Source: Acidobacteriaceae bacterium (lineage in GTDB: Bacteria; Acidobacteriota; Terriglobia; Terriglobales; Acidobacteriaceae). Taken from it: DNA of 64,000 nucleotides. A program made the translations under genes and the position numbers. The stretch lies in NCBI GenBank assembly GCA_003134995.1, contig PLDC01000017.1, positions 106,281 to 170,280 on the forward strand, read 5' to 3'. Of this stretch, positions 43,178-52,855 are shown in pieces. Under the pieces are notes generated by a model that did not search any database, was not told where the DNA came from, and saw only the letters and a list, made by a program, of their open reading frames with translations. Numbering within the stretch: the first letter of the stretch is position 1; each line of letters begins with the position of its first letter.

Positions 43178-43210
43178 AGGCGCGTGTCCATCCATGGATA
43201 CGCGCCTTTT
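43178..43210 (+). terminator. Rho-independent terminator after ferredoxin gene
   Basis: GGCGCGTGTCCAT pairs with ATGGATACGCGCC, leaving a CC loop and one internal mismatch, followed by TTTT. It ends the ferredoxin transcript before the convergent lipoprotein gene. Confidence 0.85.
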
Positions 43211-43264
43211 GCTTGGCCGGCTGCTTTCATGTCAATGGGGGCGAGGGCCGCGTGCTTCGGGAAC

Positions 43265-43741
43265 CTATCCGCCTGCCATTGGCGGCCCGATCTTGAAAGT
43301 CCCGTTCCCACTGCATCCCGATAGGCCGGTCGCGCTCCAGGTGCCGGAAATCGAATTGCCATTCACCGTTCCTGTGAGGGTAAGGACGTTGTTCGTGCCG
43401 CCGGGGAATGTCGTGGTAATGGTCATTCCAAACACTCCCATAACACTGCCGCTGGAATTCCCACTTAGACTGAACGAACCAGTTTCTGAATATTGGTTCG
43501 CCGAGTACGACTCGAAGCAAGGACCGGGCAACGTAAAGTTAAAATTGGTGACGGTGAGTGCGCTGCCGCTACCCTGGGTAAATGTGGTTGAAAAAGTGTA
43601 GGCCGGCGATCCATCTGTGTTTGTCAGAGTCGCGTCCCAAGTTCCGTTGATGTTGCCGGCGCCCGATCCGCTGCCGCTGCTGCATCCGGCCGCGGTCAGC
43701 CCCAGCGCTAAAAGGACGATCATCCCAACCCCTTTGCGCAT
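43265..43741 (-). CDS. Probable lipoprotein with beta-sandwich domain
   Basis: Encodes 158 residues with AGGCGGAATT before the ATG. The lipobox LTAAGC ends a short signal peptide (MRKGVGMIVLLALGLTAAG), so the mature protein should be lipidated at Cys20. The rest is Ser/Gly/Thr-rich beta strand ('GTWDATLTNTDGSPAYTFST', then 'LTLTGTVNGNSISGTWSATG'). This family of small lipoproteins is common in Acidobacteriota. No function is known. Two cysteines near the C-terminus may pair. Confidence 0.82.
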   Translation of the reverse strand: MRKGVGMIVLLALGLTAAGCSSGSGSGAGNINGTWDATLTNTDGSPAYTFSTTFTQGSGSALTVTNFNFTLPGPCFESYSANQYSETGSFSLSGNSSGSVMGVFGMTITTTFPGGTNNVLTLTGTVNGNSISGTWSATGLSGCSGNGTFKIGPPMAGG

Positions 43742-43927
43742 AATTCCGCCTGATCAGGGAGAATCCCAGTAGGAATGAACCCCTAAGTCTCCTGCGAGTT
43801 GCCCGAGCCAAGAAATTAAGGCAAATTGGCTCGGATGCGGAGTGGGGATGCGCCTTAAAGGCAAGCCATCCCTCGGCTTTCTATCCCCGCATCTGTCCGC
43901 TACAATCGGAAATTCAATTGGGCATCC

Positions 43928-44671
43928 ATGACACTGATGGAGTCGGAAGCGATTGTGCTGCGCACCTATCCGCTGCGCGAGGCCGATTTGCTGGTCACGC
44001 TGTTTACCCGTGCGGAAGGCAAAGTGCGTGGTGTGGCGCGGTCGGCGAAAAAATCGAAGCGGCGCTTTGGCGGAGCACTGGAGCCGATGACGTATGTGCG
44101 CGCGTTTTATGACGTGCGCGAGCGGCAGGAATTAGCGCGGTTGGATGCGTGCGAGGTACTGGAGTCTCCGCTGGCGAACGAAGTCAGTTATGCGCGGGCA
44201 GTGGCACTGGCGCATTTGGCAGAGTTGCTTGACGAGCTGTTGCCCGATCATGAAGCGAATGATGCGATCTTCCGCCTGACGCTTTCTGTGCTGCATGCTT
44301 TGACTGGGTCGGATGTTTGGATGCCGGTTACTTACTTTGATCTGTGGCTGACGCGTCTGGTTGGTTTTTTGCCAGAGCTGACGGGGTGTATTGTGTGCGG
44401 GCGAAGCTTGAACGACAGCCGGGCTTATTTTCATGCGCTGGCCGATGGGCTGATGTGTCCCGAGGATAAGCGGCTGGCGTCATCGGAGATTTCGAGTGAA
44501 TCGAGGGCGCTGGCTGCGCTGATGTTTCGCGCGCCGGTGGATAGTTTTGCCGGGGAGCCTTGGCCTAAGGCGCAGGGTGCGGATCTGCGGAAGTTTGTGA
44601 TCCAGGCTCTGCAGAGGAATATTGAAAAGAAGCTGGTGACGGCGGGGATGCTGGAGAAGGGTGGGTTCTAA
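43928..44671 (+). CDS. recO: DNA repair protein RecO
   Basis: The 247-residue protein has the N-terminal OB fold ('ESEAIVLRTYPLREADLLVTLFT', 'GKVRGVARSAKKSKRRFGGALEP') and the helical C-terminal part with 'LTGCIVCGRSL' and 'GLMCPEDKRL', an incomplete or variant zinc site (three Cys visible). RecO loads RecA on SSB-coated DNA in the RecFOR pathway. The start may be at the second Met (MESEAIV). It overlaps the next open frame and is followed 19 bases later by the membrane protein gene, so they may be co-transcribed with glyQ. Confidence 0.93.
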   Translation: MTLMESEAIVLRTYPLREADLLVTLFTRAEGKVRGVARSAKKSKRRFGGALEPMTYVRAFYDVRERQELARLDACEVLESPLANEVSYARAVALAHLAELLDELLPDHEANDAIFRLTLSVLHALTGSDVWMPVTYFDLWLTRLVGFLPELTGCIVCGRSLNDSRAYFHALADGLMCPEDKRLASSEISSESRALAALMFRAPVDSFAGEPWPKAQGADLRKFVIQALQRNIEKKLVTAGMLEKGGF

Positions 44672-44690
44672 CTTATACAGCAAGGTGACT

Positions 44691-45119
44691 ATGAAAGATA
44701 AATGGGGAAGGCGGCTGTTCGTGACTGGCGCGATCTTACTGATATTGCTGGGATTGGTGCACTCACTGTCGCTGTTGGAGAAGCAGGTGGCTGCGAATGA
44801 GACCGAGCGCCAGTTGCTCGATCTGATGTCCAACTACAAGTTTGATGTGATGGGGTCGATGCGCAGCATGAATGATTTCCTACGCGGTTTCAGCGTGGCG
44901 TTCATGGTGGGAATGATCGGGCTGGGAGTGCTGGATCTGGTTCTCGCCCGCGAACGTGCCGGACTGTTGAAGCGCGTCGCGCTCGTCAATGTCGTCTGGA
45001 TGGCCGTGATGGCCGCTGTGGGTGTGCGTTACTTTTTTATCGCGCCGGTTTCGTTGATGGTCGCCACACTGGTGATCTTTGCGCTGGCATGGTTGAAGCT
45101 GCCGGCATCTGCTAGCTGA
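44691..45119 (+). CDS. Four-helix membrane protein of unknown function
   Basis: From the ATG at 44691 (AAGGTGACT upstream) the product has 142 residues and about four hydrophobic helices: '[18 protein letters not shown]', '[19 protein letters not shown]', '[17 protein letters not shown]', '[17 protein letters not shown]'. It resembles the LIC_13387-like family. The spacing (19 bases after recO, 55 before glyQ) suggests one operon. No function can be given. Confidence 0.75.
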   Translation: MKDKWGRRLFVTGAILLILLGLVHSLSLLEKQVAANETERQLLDLMSNYKFDVMGSMRSMNDFLRGFSVAFMVGMIGLGVLDLVLARERAGLLKRVALVNVVWMAVMAAVGVRYFFIAPVSLMVATLVIFALAWLKLPASAS

Positions 45120-45174
45120 CGGTTCTCGGCGCTTCCGTTACAATCATTGGTTAATCTTCAATCTCCAACAACTT

Positions 45175-46173
45175 GTGAACTCATCCAAACGCAATTCGCT
45201 CACGTTTCAGGAACTTATCCTGCGGCTGCAGGCGTTTTGGGCGGAGCGCGGGTGCGTGCTACAGCAGCCTTATGACGTGGAAGTGGGCGCGGGGACAATG
45301 GCGCCGGAGACTTTTTTGCGCGTGCTGGGGCCGAAGCCTTACAAGGTGGCGTATGTGCAGCCTTCGCGGCGGCCGGCGGACGGGCGGTATGGGGAGAATC
45401 CGAACCGGCTGTTCAAGCACATGCAGTTGCAGGTGATTCTGAAGCCTCCGCCGGAGAATGTGCAGGAGTTGTATTTGGAATCGCTGGGGGCGATTGGGAT
45501 TGACATGCGGCAGCACGACATCAAGTTTGAGGAAGATAACTGGGAAGCTCCCACGCTGAGTGCGTGGGGCGTGGGCTGGCAGGTGATGCTCGATGGACTG
45601 GAGATCACGCAGTTCACTTATTTCCAGCAGTGCGGTGGAGTGGATTTGTTTCCGATTTCGGCCGAGCTGACCTACGGTCTGGAGCGCATCGGTGCGTTTC
45701 TGCAGGATGTGGATTCGATTTATGACATCGTGTGGGCGCGCGATCCGGAGACGGGCCGGGCGACGACGTATGGCGATGTGCGGCTGGCGGATGAGCTGCA
45801 GTTTTCTGTTTACAACTTTGAGATGGCGGATGTGGAGAAAACGTGGGAACACTTCCGTCTGTATGAGGCGGAGTGTAAGGCGTTGTTGACGAATTACACG
45901 GCTGACAGCGACGCTCGCGAGAAGTCGCGGTTCCCGCTTCTCGGCGCTTATGATCTTTGCCTGAAATGCTCACATTTGTTCAACATTCTCGATGCGCGTG
46001 GCGCGATTTCGGTGACTGAGCGCGTCGGCGTGATTGCGCGAGTTCGGGCGCTGGCGGTGGGGATTGCGAAGGCCTGGGTGGATCAGCAGAGCGAGAGCGT
46101 TGAAAAGTCTGACGAGCCTGCGCCTGTGCGTGAGAAGAAGGTAAGCGAGAAGCTGACGGCGGTGGGATCTTAG
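45175..46173 (+). CDS. glyQ: Glycyl-tRNA synthetase alpha subunit
   Basis: The 332-residue subunit starts at GTG (45175). Class II catalytic features are visible: '[24 protein letters not shown]', '[20 protein letters not shown]', '[23 protein letters not shown]' and '[13 protein letters not shown]'. It forms an alpha2-beta2 enzyme with GlyS. The C-terminal charged tail is longer than usual. Downstream lies a REP-like element and then glyS. Confidence 0.97.
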   Translation: MNSSKRNSLTFQELILRLQAFWAERGCVLQQPYDVEVGAGTMAPETFLRVLGPKPYKVAYVQPSRRPADGRYGENPNRLFKHMQLQVILKPPPENVQELYLESLGAIGIDMRQHDIKFEEDNWEAPTLSAWGVGWQVMLDGLEITQFTYFQQCGGVDLFPISAELTYGLERIGAFLQDVDSIYDIVWARDPETGRATTYGDVRLADELQFSVYNFEMADVEKTWEHFRLYEAECKALLTNYTADSDAREKSRFPLLGAYDLCLKCSHLFNILDARGAISVTERVGVIARVRALAVGIAKAWVDQQSESVEKSDEPAPVREKKVSEKLTAVGS

Positions 46174-46198
46174 GTACAGGTGTGGAGATTGACGCACC

Positions 46199-46243
46199 GA
46201 GGGCGAGACGCCCTCGCGACAGCCGGCGGGACGCCGGCGCTAC
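46199..46243. repeat. Double-hairpin REP-like element, copy 2
   Basis: Almost identical to the element at 26373-26418 (GAGGGCG-AGA-CGCCCTC then GCCGGCG-GGA-CGCCGGC and GCTAC). It fills the glyQ-glyS spacer, where it may act as an intra-operon attenuator or mRNA-stabilising structure. Confidence 0.85.
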
Positions 46244-46269
46244 GGATTTGCGGCGCTACGGTTTGAAGT

Positions 46270-48414
46270 ATGCCAGACTTTCTTTTAGAGATCGGGTGCG
46301 AAGAGATTCCGGCGCGGATGATTGCCGCGGCCTCGTCAGAGTTGCGCGAGCGAGTTTCCGCCTTGCTGAGCCGCGAGCGGCTTGCTGCTGGCGAGATAAC
46401 TCATTTCGACACGCCGCGGCGCCTGACTGTGATGGTTTCAGGAATTCCTGCGGCCCAGGCGGACGTAACCGAGCAGGTCACCGGGCCTTCGGTGAATGTC
46501 GCGTATAAAGAGGGCCAGCCGACGCCTGCTGCGCATGCGTTTGCCAAGAAGGCCGGGGTCGACGTTTCTCAATTGGAGAAGGTCACGACCGCGAAGGGTG
46601 AATACCTGGCGGCGAAGGTCACGAAGAAGGGCCGCAGCGCTGGCGAAATCCTTGCCGAGAATCTGCCCAAGGAAATTTCTTCGATGTACTGGCCGAAAAA
46701 TATGTACTGGCGCAAAGTGAATGAGAAGTTCGTGCGTCCCGTGCGGTGGTTGGTAGCGATGCTTGACGCGGGAACAATTCCGCTGGAGTTCGATGGAGTC
46801 TTTGCTGGAAACACTTCGCGCGGTCACAGACTGTTGTCACACGGGCCGGTGACAATTTCGCGGGCCGGTTCTGCTTACGTCGACGCACTGCGTGCGGCCA
46901 AGGTTCTGGGACGTGCGGAGCGCGAGCAGCAGATTCGCAAAGCACTTGATGCGGCTACCCGCACGATTCCCGGAGCGCGATGGCGGGAAGATAAGGCTCT
47001 GCTTGATAGCGTCGTCAACCTGACGGAATTTCCTTCTGTGATTCTGGGTGGGTTCGATCCGCAATTTCTGGAGTTGCCGGAGGAAGTGCTGGTCACAGTG
47101 ATGCGTGACCATCAGAAATATTTTGCAGTGGAAGATGCGGATCACAAACTGCTGCCGCATTTTCTTGCAGTGCTCAATACAGATGGCGATCGCGAGGGTT
47201 TGATTCGGCACGGCAACGAGCGCGTGCTGCGGGCGCGCTTCAGCGATGCACGATTTTTCTGGGAGACGGATCAGAAACGGTCGCTGCTGGAGCGGTTGGA
47301 TCTTTTGCGGCACGTCACGTTCCAAAAAGACCTGGGCAGCTACTACGAAAAGACGCGGCGGGTGCAGCGGCTGTGCAGTTGGTTGAGCGAGATTATCAAG
47401 CAGAGCGGAATAGCGATTCGTCCAGGAGTGATTCATAAGGCTGTTGCCCTGGCCAAGACGGACTTGACTACTGAACTGGTGAAGGAATTCACCGAACTGC
47501 AGGGAATTGTGGGCGGCCTGTACGCGCGGGCGCAGGAGCTGGATTCGAGCTTGCCCGAGGCGACGCGATTTGCAATTGCCGATGCGATTTACGATCACTA
47601 CAAACCGGAATCCACAGAAGATGAAGTGCCCAGGTCGGTCGAGGGCGCGGTGCTTTCCATCGGCGACAAGGCCGATACGATTGCCGGGATGTTTGCGCTG
47701 GGGCTGGTGCCGACTGGGTCGAAGGATCCGTTTGCACTGCGGCGGCAAGCGAATGCGATTGTGAAGGTGATCGACAAATACAAGCTGCCGCTGCGGTTGA
47801 GCGACATGATGCGGGACGCGCTCGCGGGGTATCAGGGTTCCGAGGCGGAGAAGAAGTTTGTCGATGATGACAAGTTCGCCGACTCGGTGAAGACATTCTT
47901 CCGCGAGCGTTTGGAATTTTATTTGAAGGATGTCCGCGGATTTGCGTATGACGTGGTGAAAGCTGTTTTGGCTGCAGATGCCGAGGATGTGGTGGATGCT
48001 CTCGCGCGCGCTGAAGCGGTGAAACAGGTTTTGCATATGCCTGAGTTTCTGGCGATTGGTGCGGCGTGCAAGCGCATGCGGAACATTTTGAGGCAGGCGG
48101 AAGAGAAGGGAATCGCTCCGGCAGCGGCGTTCGAGTACCTGCCTGATTCGGCTCCGGAAGAGAAAGCCTTGGCAGCTTATGTCGAGGTCAATGGGCCGCA
48201 GGTCGAAGAGCATCGGAAAAAGAAAGAGTACGGTGACGCGCTTAAGTTGCTTTCGACTGCGCGCGAGTCTGTGGATGCGTTTTTCGACAAGGTGATGGTC
48301 ATGGTTGACGACAAGAAGGTGCGGGCCAACCGACTGGCACTGCTGCGAACTTTACTGAAGGAATTCTCGACGATCGCTGACTTCTCAGAGATTGTGAGTG
48401 AAGGGAAAGCCTGA
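46270..48414 (+). CDS. glyS: Glycyl-tRNA synthetase beta subunit
   Basis: The 714-residue subunit begins 'MPDFLLEIGCEEIPARMIAAA', the standard GlyS N-terminus. It contains 'YWPKNMYWRKVNEKFVRPVRWLVAM', 'RGHRLLSHGP', 'MRDHQKYFAVEDADHKLLPHF', 'FFWETDQKRSLLERLD' and the HD-like part 'DLTTELVKEFTELQGIVGGLYA', and ends with an anticodon-binding DALR-like domain ('FDKVMVMVDDKKVRANRLALL'). It binds tRNA-Gly and, with GlyQ, charges it. No gap or frameshift is seen. Confidence 0.96.
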   Translation: MPDFLLEIGCEEIPARMIAAASSELRERVSALLSRERLAAGEITHFDTPRRLTVMVSGIPAAQADVTEQVTGPSVNVAYKEGQPTPAAHAFAKKAGVDVSQLEKVTTAKGEYLAAKVTKKGRSAGEILAENLPKEISSMYWPKNMYWRKVNEKFVRPVRWLVAMLDAGTIPLEFDGVFAGNTSRGHRLLSHGPVTISRAGSAYVDALRAAKVLGRAEREQQIRKALDAATRTIPGARWREDKALLDSVVNLTEFPSVILGGFDPQFLELPEEVLVTVMRDHQKYFAVEDADHKLLPHFLAVLNTDGDREGLIRHGNERVLRARFSDARFFWETDQKRSLLERLDLLRHVTFQKDLGSYYEKTRRVQRLCSWLSEIIKQSGIAIRPGVIHKAVALAKTDLTTELVKEFTELQGIVGGLYARAQELDSSLPEATRFAIADAIYDHYKPESTEDEVPRSVEGAVLSIGDKADTIAGMFALGLVPTGSKDPFALRRQANAIVKVIDKYKLPLRLSDMMRDALAGYQGSEAEKKFVDDDKFADSVKTFFRERLEFYLKDVRGFAYDVVKAVLAADAEDVVDALARAEAVKQVLHMPEFLAIGAACKRMRNILRQAEEKGIAPAAAFEYLPDSAPEEKALAAYVEVNGPQVEEHRKKKEYGDALKLLSTARESVDAFFDKVMVMVDDKKVRANRLALLRTLLKEFSTIADFSEIVSEGKA

Positions 48415-48450
48415 CCTTCCTCGTGAATGAACAAATTTAGTTTACAGATT

Positions 48451-48472
48451 GCCGGCGGGACGCCGGCGCTAC
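48451..48472. repeat. Half copy of double-hairpin REP-like element
   Basis: Only the second hairpin (GCCGGCG-GGA-CGCCGGC) and the trailing GCTAC of the element at 26373 and 46199. It lies between glyS and the dikinase gene. Confidence 0.8.
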
Positions 48473-48497
48473 CCGAATCGATAAAGGACTGATCATC

Positions 48498-51287
48498 ATG
48501 GCGACAATTACTCTCCCAGAAGCTGGCGTGCAGGAAAACAAGAAAACCGCAGCCAAGTACGTTTACTCCTTCGGTGGTGGCAAGGCGGATGGCCACGGCA
48601 AGATGAAGGACGATCTTGGCGGCAAAGGCGCAGGCCTCGCCGAGATGACGAATGCCGGGCTGCCTGTGCCTCCGGGGTTCACGATTCAGACTGAGGCTTG
48701 CCGCGAATACATGCGCAGCGGCGGCGTGTCGAAAGAAGTTGATCGGCAGATGGAGGACGCGCTGGCCACGCTCGAAGCGCTGCAAGGTCAGAAGCTGGGA
48801 ACGGGCGAGAATCCGTTGCTGGTGAGCGTGCGGTCGGGCGCGAAGTTTTCCATGCCAGGGATGATGGACACGATTCTCAACCTCGGTTTGAACGATAAGA
48901 GTGTGGAGGCGCTGGCTAAGCGCAGCAACAATCCCCGGTTCGCCGCGGATTCGTACCGACGGCTGATCCAGATGTTTGGCAATGTTGTGCTGGAGATTCC
49001 GAAATCCGCGTTTGATGAAGTGTTTGACGCCAAGAAGAAGCAGAAGAAAGCGAAACTCGACACGGAACTGGATGCCAAGGCGCTGAAGGAAGTGATCGAG
49101 GAATACAAGAAAGTTGTTAGGAAGCACACGAAGCGCGATTTTCCGCAGGATCCGCACGAACAACTCGTTATGGCGCGGGACGCGGTGTTTCGGTCCTGGC
49201 AGAACGACCGCGCCAAACATTATCGCCGCATCAACAACATCGATGACATGCTCGGCACTGCCGTGAACGTGCAAGCCATGGTTTACGGGAATCTCGGCGA
49301 CACCAGCGGAACCGGTGTGGGCTTCACGCGCAATCCGGCGACCGGCGCGAAAGAATTTTACGGCGAATTTCTGATGAACGCGCAGGGCGAAGATGTGGTT
49401 TCCGGCGTTCGCACTCCCGTTCACATTTCCGAGTTGCACAAGATCATGCCCGACGTTTACGACCAGCTTCGCGACATCACGACGCGTCTGGAAAAGCACT
49501 ATAAGGACATGCAGGATTTTGAGTTCACCATCCAGGATGGCAAGCTCTACATGCTGCAGACGCGCAACGGCAAGCGCACTGGTTGGGCTGCAGTGCGAGT
49601 GGCGATTCAGATGGTTGAGGAAGGGCTGATTACGAAGGAAGAAGCGATCTTCCGCGTCGAGCCAAATCAGCTGTATGACTTTCTGGTGCCGCGTCTCGAT
49701 GAGAAGAGCACGAAGATCGAAGTGCTGGCGACGGGATTGCCGGCATCGCCGGGTGCTGCAGTCGGGCAGATTGTTTTTACTGCAGAAGAGGCGGTGAAGA
49801 AGGCTGGGCACGGCGCGAAGAAGAATCCTGTGATTCTGGTGCGCGCTGAAACGACTCCTGAAGATATTCAGGGGATGGAAGTCGCCGCCGGTATCTTGAC
49901 TTCGCGCGGTGGAATGACGAGTCATGCTGCCGTGGTCACTCGCGGCATGGGGAAATGCTGCGTTGCGGGCGCGGGCGATATTCAGGTCGACGAGCGAGCC
50001 GGCGAAATGCGCGTTAAAGGGCAGACGTTCAAAGAGGGAGATTGGATATCACTCGACGGCACTAGTGGGCGCGTGATCAAAGGCAAGCTGAACACGCTTG
50101 ATCCATCGACGGATGATGCGGACCTACAAAAATTGCTGGGCTGGGCGGAGCCGTTCCGAAAGATCGGAGTGCGCGCGAATGCCGACATTCCGCGCGATGC
50201 AATTCAGGCGAAGGCCTTCGGAGCCGAAGGCATTGGCCTTTGCCGCACCGAGCACATGTTCTTCGCTCCGGATCGCATCTCGCACATGCGCGCCATGATC
50301 CTTGCGGACAACGAGAAAGACCGGCGCGTTGCGCTGAAGAAGCTGCTGCCGATGCAACGGGCCGATTTTATCGGTCTGCTGAAGGCTATGGATGGATTGC
50401 CGGTCACGATACGGTTACTCGATCCGCCGTTGCATGAGTTCTTGCCAAAGCGCGAGAAGCTCATGGTTGACATCGCGAGCCTTCCGAGTGCTGATGCGAA
50501 GCACAAGAAAGGTTTGGTGGAGGAGTACCGCGAGTACGGCGTGAAAGGCGCCGGCGACCTGAAAAAAATTCTTTCCGGGCTGCTGGCACGCGTCGAGGAC
50601 CTGCATGAGTTCAATCCGATGCTGGGACATCGCGGATGCCGCTTAGGAATTACCTATCCGGAGATTACCGAGATGCAGGCGCGGGCCATTTTCGAAGCGG
50701 CTGTCGCCGTCGAGAAAGAAGGCATCAAGACTCACGCGGAGGTGATGATCCCGCTGATTGCGACCGTAAAAGAAATGGCGAACCAAGGGGCGATTGTGCG
50801 GCGCGTGGCGGAAGAAGTATTCAAGGAAAAAGGGAAGCACGTGCATTACCTCGTGGGAACCATGATCGAGTTGCCGCGTGCCTGCCTGGTCGCTGATGAG
50901 ATTGCCAAGGAGGCCGAATTCTTTTCATTTGGTACCAACGACCTGACGCAGACCACGTTCGGCTTCTCGCGTGATGACGTCAACAAAGTTTTGCCGACGT
51001 ACCTCGCAGAGGGAATTTTGAAGCAGGATCCGTTCGCCGCGATTGATCGCGACGGCGTAGGCGAGCTCGTGCGTATCGGCATCGAACGCGGACGCAAGAC
51101 GCGTCCCAATCTGGAGGTGGGAATCTGCGGCGAGCATGGCGGCGAGCCTTCGTCGGTGGAGTTCTGCCATCAGGTGGGAATGGATTATGTATCTTGCTCG
51201 CCCTTCCGCGTGCTGACCGCGCGCCTGGCCGGGGCGCAGGCCGGGGCGTCGGAAAAGTTGAAAGTTGAGGGCGGAAGAACCAAATGA
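48498..51287 (+). CDS. ppdK: Pyruvate, phosphate dikinase
   Basis: The 929-residue enzyme interconverts pyruvate + ATP + Pi and PEP + AMP + PPi. The nucleotide-binding domain has 'KGAGLAEMTNAGLPVPPGFTI' and 'SVRSGAKFSMPGMMDTILNLG'. The phosphohistidine domain has the catalytic His in 'GGMTSHAAVVTRGMGKCCVAG'. The TIM barrel carries 'GIGLCRTEHMFF', 'NPMLGHRGCRLGITYPEI' and 'FFSFGTNDLTQTTFGFSRDD'. AAAGGA lies upstream of the ATG. In many bacteria it serves gluconeogenesis or PPi-saving glycolysis. A strong hairpin follows. Confidence 0.97.
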   Translation: MATITLPEAGVQENKKTAAKYVYSFGGGKADGHGKMKDDLGGKGAGLAEMTNAGLPVPPGFTIQTEACREYMRSGGVSKEVDRQMEDALATLEALQGQKLGTGENPLLVSVRSGAKFSMPGMMDTILNLGLNDKSVEALAKRSNNPRFAADSYRRLIQMFGNVVLEIPKSAFDEVFDAKKKQKKAKLDTELDAKALKEVIEEYKKVVRKHTKRDFPQDPHEQLVMARDAVFRSWQNDRAKHYRRINNIDDMLGTAVNVQAMVYGNLGDTSGTGVGFTRNPATGAKEFYGEFLMNAQGEDVVSGVRTPVHISELHKIMPDVYDQLRDITTRLEKHYKDMQDFEFTIQDGKLYMLQTRNGKRTGWAAVRVAIQMVEEGLITKEEAIFRVEPNQLYDFLVPRLDEKSTKIEVLATGLPASPGAAVGQIVFTAEEAVKKAGHGAKKNPVILVRAETTPEDIQGMEVAAGILTSRGGMTSHAAVVTRGMGKCCVAGAGDIQVDERAGEMRVKGQTFKEGDWISLDGTSGRVIKGKLNTLDPSTDDADLQKLLGWAEPFRKIGVRANADIPRDAIQAKAFGAEGIGLCRTEHMFFAPDRISHMRAMILADNEKDRRVALKKLLPMQRADFIGLLKAMDGLPVTIRLLDPPLHEFLPKREKLMVDIASLPSADAKHKKGLVEEYREYGVKGAGDLKKILSGLLARVEDLHEFNPMLGHRGCRLGITYPEITEMQARAIFEAAVAVEKEGIKTHAEVMIPLIATVKEMANQGAIVRRVAEEVFKEKGKHVHYLVGTMIELPRACLVADEIAKEAEFFSFGTNDLTQTTFGFSRDDVNKVLPTYLAEGILKQDPFAAIDRDGVGELVRIGIERGRKTRPNLEVGICGEHGGEPSSVEFCHQVGMDYVSCSPFRVLTARLAGAQAGASEKLKVEGGRTK

Positions 51288-51288
51288 A

Positions 51289-51336
51289 AACCGCAGAGGA
51301 CGCGGAGAATTTTCTATTCACGCGTCCTCTGCGGTT
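51289..51336. terminator. Bidirectional 16-bp hairpin
   Basis: AACCGCAGAGGACGCG (51289-51304) pairs perfectly with CGCGTCCTCTGCGGTT (51321-51336) around a 16-nt A/T-rich loop. It lies between the convergent dikinase and 51349 genes. The stem wording (GCAGAGGACGCGGAGA) is also that of dispersed acidobacterial repeats. Confidence 0.85.
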
Positions 51337-51348
51337 GTGGTTTGGCTT

Positions 51349-51942
51349 TTAGTGAACCCCTTGCAGGCGTGCGATCAGTTTCTGCGCCAGGCTTTCCTCT
51401 GACTCCGACCACAGCAGCCGCGAACTGGTACCGCTATTTTTCTCGACGTTCTTCGAGAATTCGACAAGCTTTTCCACGTTGTCGCGAATCTTGGCGCGAG
51501 TCTGCTCACTGAGAGCAGTCTCGGGCTGCAGAAAGGACGAATCGGGGCCGAAGTCTACTTGGATGTGTCCGGTTTGCTGATAGGAGCCTTCGTCGAACTC
51601 CTCTCCTTGTATGACGAATTTTACGAGCGCAGGCTGCAGCACCCAGTTCGCATTCGATTCATCCGGCATCCACAAATCCCAGTAAGCCTCGAAAACGTAG
51701 GCATAGTCGTCGTGCACTAATTCGGCCACAATGAGCGTCGCCTGGCCGGGATCGATTCCGGAAGGGAAGCGGCGCTCGAGTACCGTAGCCTCGTCCCAGG
51801 AAATAGGGTGCACAGCAAAGTAAGATACCCCGGGTCGTTGCGCGGAGAACGGAAACTGCTGCAAGACGGCAAAAGCGTGCGGCAACATCTCCGGGCCGGA
51901 GAAATCGGAAAACCACAGGCTGAGATAAAGTGGATCGGGCAC
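51349..51942 (-). CDS. Conserved protein of unknown function
   Basis: Encodes 197 residues from a GTG at 51942 preceded by AGAGGAGATT. It is acidic and soluble, 'MPDPLYLSLWFSDFSGPEML', with 'FEAYWDLWMPDESNANWVL' and 'ALVKFVIQGEEFDEGSYQQT' and a helical C-terminal tail. No signal peptide, membrane helix or motif is recognised. It is divergent from the tRNA-Glu gene. Homologs of similar length are likely in related acidobacteria, but I cannot verify this. Confidence 0.7.
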   Translation of the reverse strand: MPDPLYLSLWFSDFSGPEMLPHAFAVLQQFPFSAQRPGVSYFAVHPISWDEATVLERRFPSGIDPGQATLIVAELVHDDYAYVFEAYWDLWMPDESNANWVLQPALVKFVIQGEEFDEGSYQQTGHIQVDFGPDSSFLQPETALSEQTRAKIRDNVEKLVEFSKNVEKNSGTSSRLLWSESEESLAQKLIARLQGVH

Positions 51943-52128
51943 AATCTCCTCTAATGTTCGCGGGCCAATTCGACGCGCGGCCTCATAATTCTAAACTGTT
52001 TCGTGATCTTGAAAAAGGCAGCGCATCGCAAATGCAACCGGAGCAGGCACAAACAGCAGCGAGCATTTTGACAGGGCCGCGCAGGGTTGTTACGATCAAT
52101 GGTGCCTCGAGCACCCCACCTAACATCC

Positions 52129-52206
52129 GTCCCCGTCGTCTAGCCTGGCCTAGGACATCGCCCTTTCACGGCGGTAACACGGGTTCAAATCCCGTCGGGG
52201 ACGCCA
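52129..52206 (+). tRNA. tRNA-Glu (UUC)
   Basis: 78 nt with encoded CCA. GTCCCCG (52129-52135) pairs with CGGGGAC (52196-52202). The anticodon stem CGCC/GGCG encloses loop CTTTCAC with anticodon TTC, and the T arm ACGGG/CCCGT encloses TTCAAAT. The discriminator is G. Confidence 0.96.
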
Positions 52207-52245
52207 ACCTCCAACAGATACGGATCTGCGATCAGCCAGTTCATA

Positions 52246-52335
52246 CCTCACAACGTTCACGACGTTCACAAGTTAATTATTTTCAATAACATCTACCGCA
52301 TGCACAACGTTCGCAACCTCTACAACGTTCAGCTA
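52246..52335. repeat. AACGTTC-rich degenerate repeat
   Basis: The phrase CAACGTTC recurs three times, with related ACGTTC copies, in about 90 bp between tRNA-Glu and the pseudogene fragment. The period is irregular. No hairpin is clear. Confidence 0.55.
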
Positions 52336-52503
52336 GTCAATCTCCGGACCCGCCGGCCCCATGCTGAACTCTTCGTACCGCCTGAAGGCGTCAACTCAAA
52401 TACTGCGCCGCATCCGAAGGTGCCTCACGCGCCGCCATACATCCCTCCATAGAGTGTGGTGCCGTAAAGGTTTCCCTTGCTGTCGAACGTTATCCCCACG
52501 CAC
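52329..52503 (-). pseudogene. Decayed NLYGTT-repeat protein fragment
   Basis: On the minus strand this stretch reads 'GITFDSKGNLYGTTLYGG', then a TGA, then, in the same frame, 'GCGAVFELTPSGG' before a final stop. This is one repeat of the family at 33203 and 34708, broken by one in-frame stop and lacking a start and any other repeats. Upstream in frame is another stop. The AACGTTC-rich stretch at 52246-52335 lies at its 3' side. Confidence 0.75.
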
Positions 52504-52855
52504 TAAATTCGAATAATTACGTTTTTGACAGAGGAACGAGCACTTCAGTACCGTTGTCAAACGCTTTCGTGCGAGCCACAGTCGGTTTGGGGGTTTCTCA
52601 CTCGTGACCGACACAAAAAAAGCTTTGGCGCTGTATTTGACAACCTTGGAGCAGACTCCATCAGGCATCCGCTCTCAAAGCGGATGCCGGCCCGCGCCGG
52701 GCGACCCCGCATGCGCCCAACACCAGTCCCTTGCCGGTGTGCGCCTGGGCCAACTGATGCTCGCAGTCCTCCGTCTGGGTTCGATGACGCGCAAGGCGAT
52801 ACTGAAGGAAAGGCGCGCCCTCCAAGAGCAGATATCCCACCGTTTAAGGTCTTCA

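Noticed and set aside
46837..48213. 458-residue open frame antisense to glyS
   Set aside because: Mirror frame of a clear GlyS sequence.
48177..49925. 582-residue open frame antisense to glyS and the dikinase gene
   Set aside because: Covers two well-supported genes on the opposite strand and has no recognisable domain.
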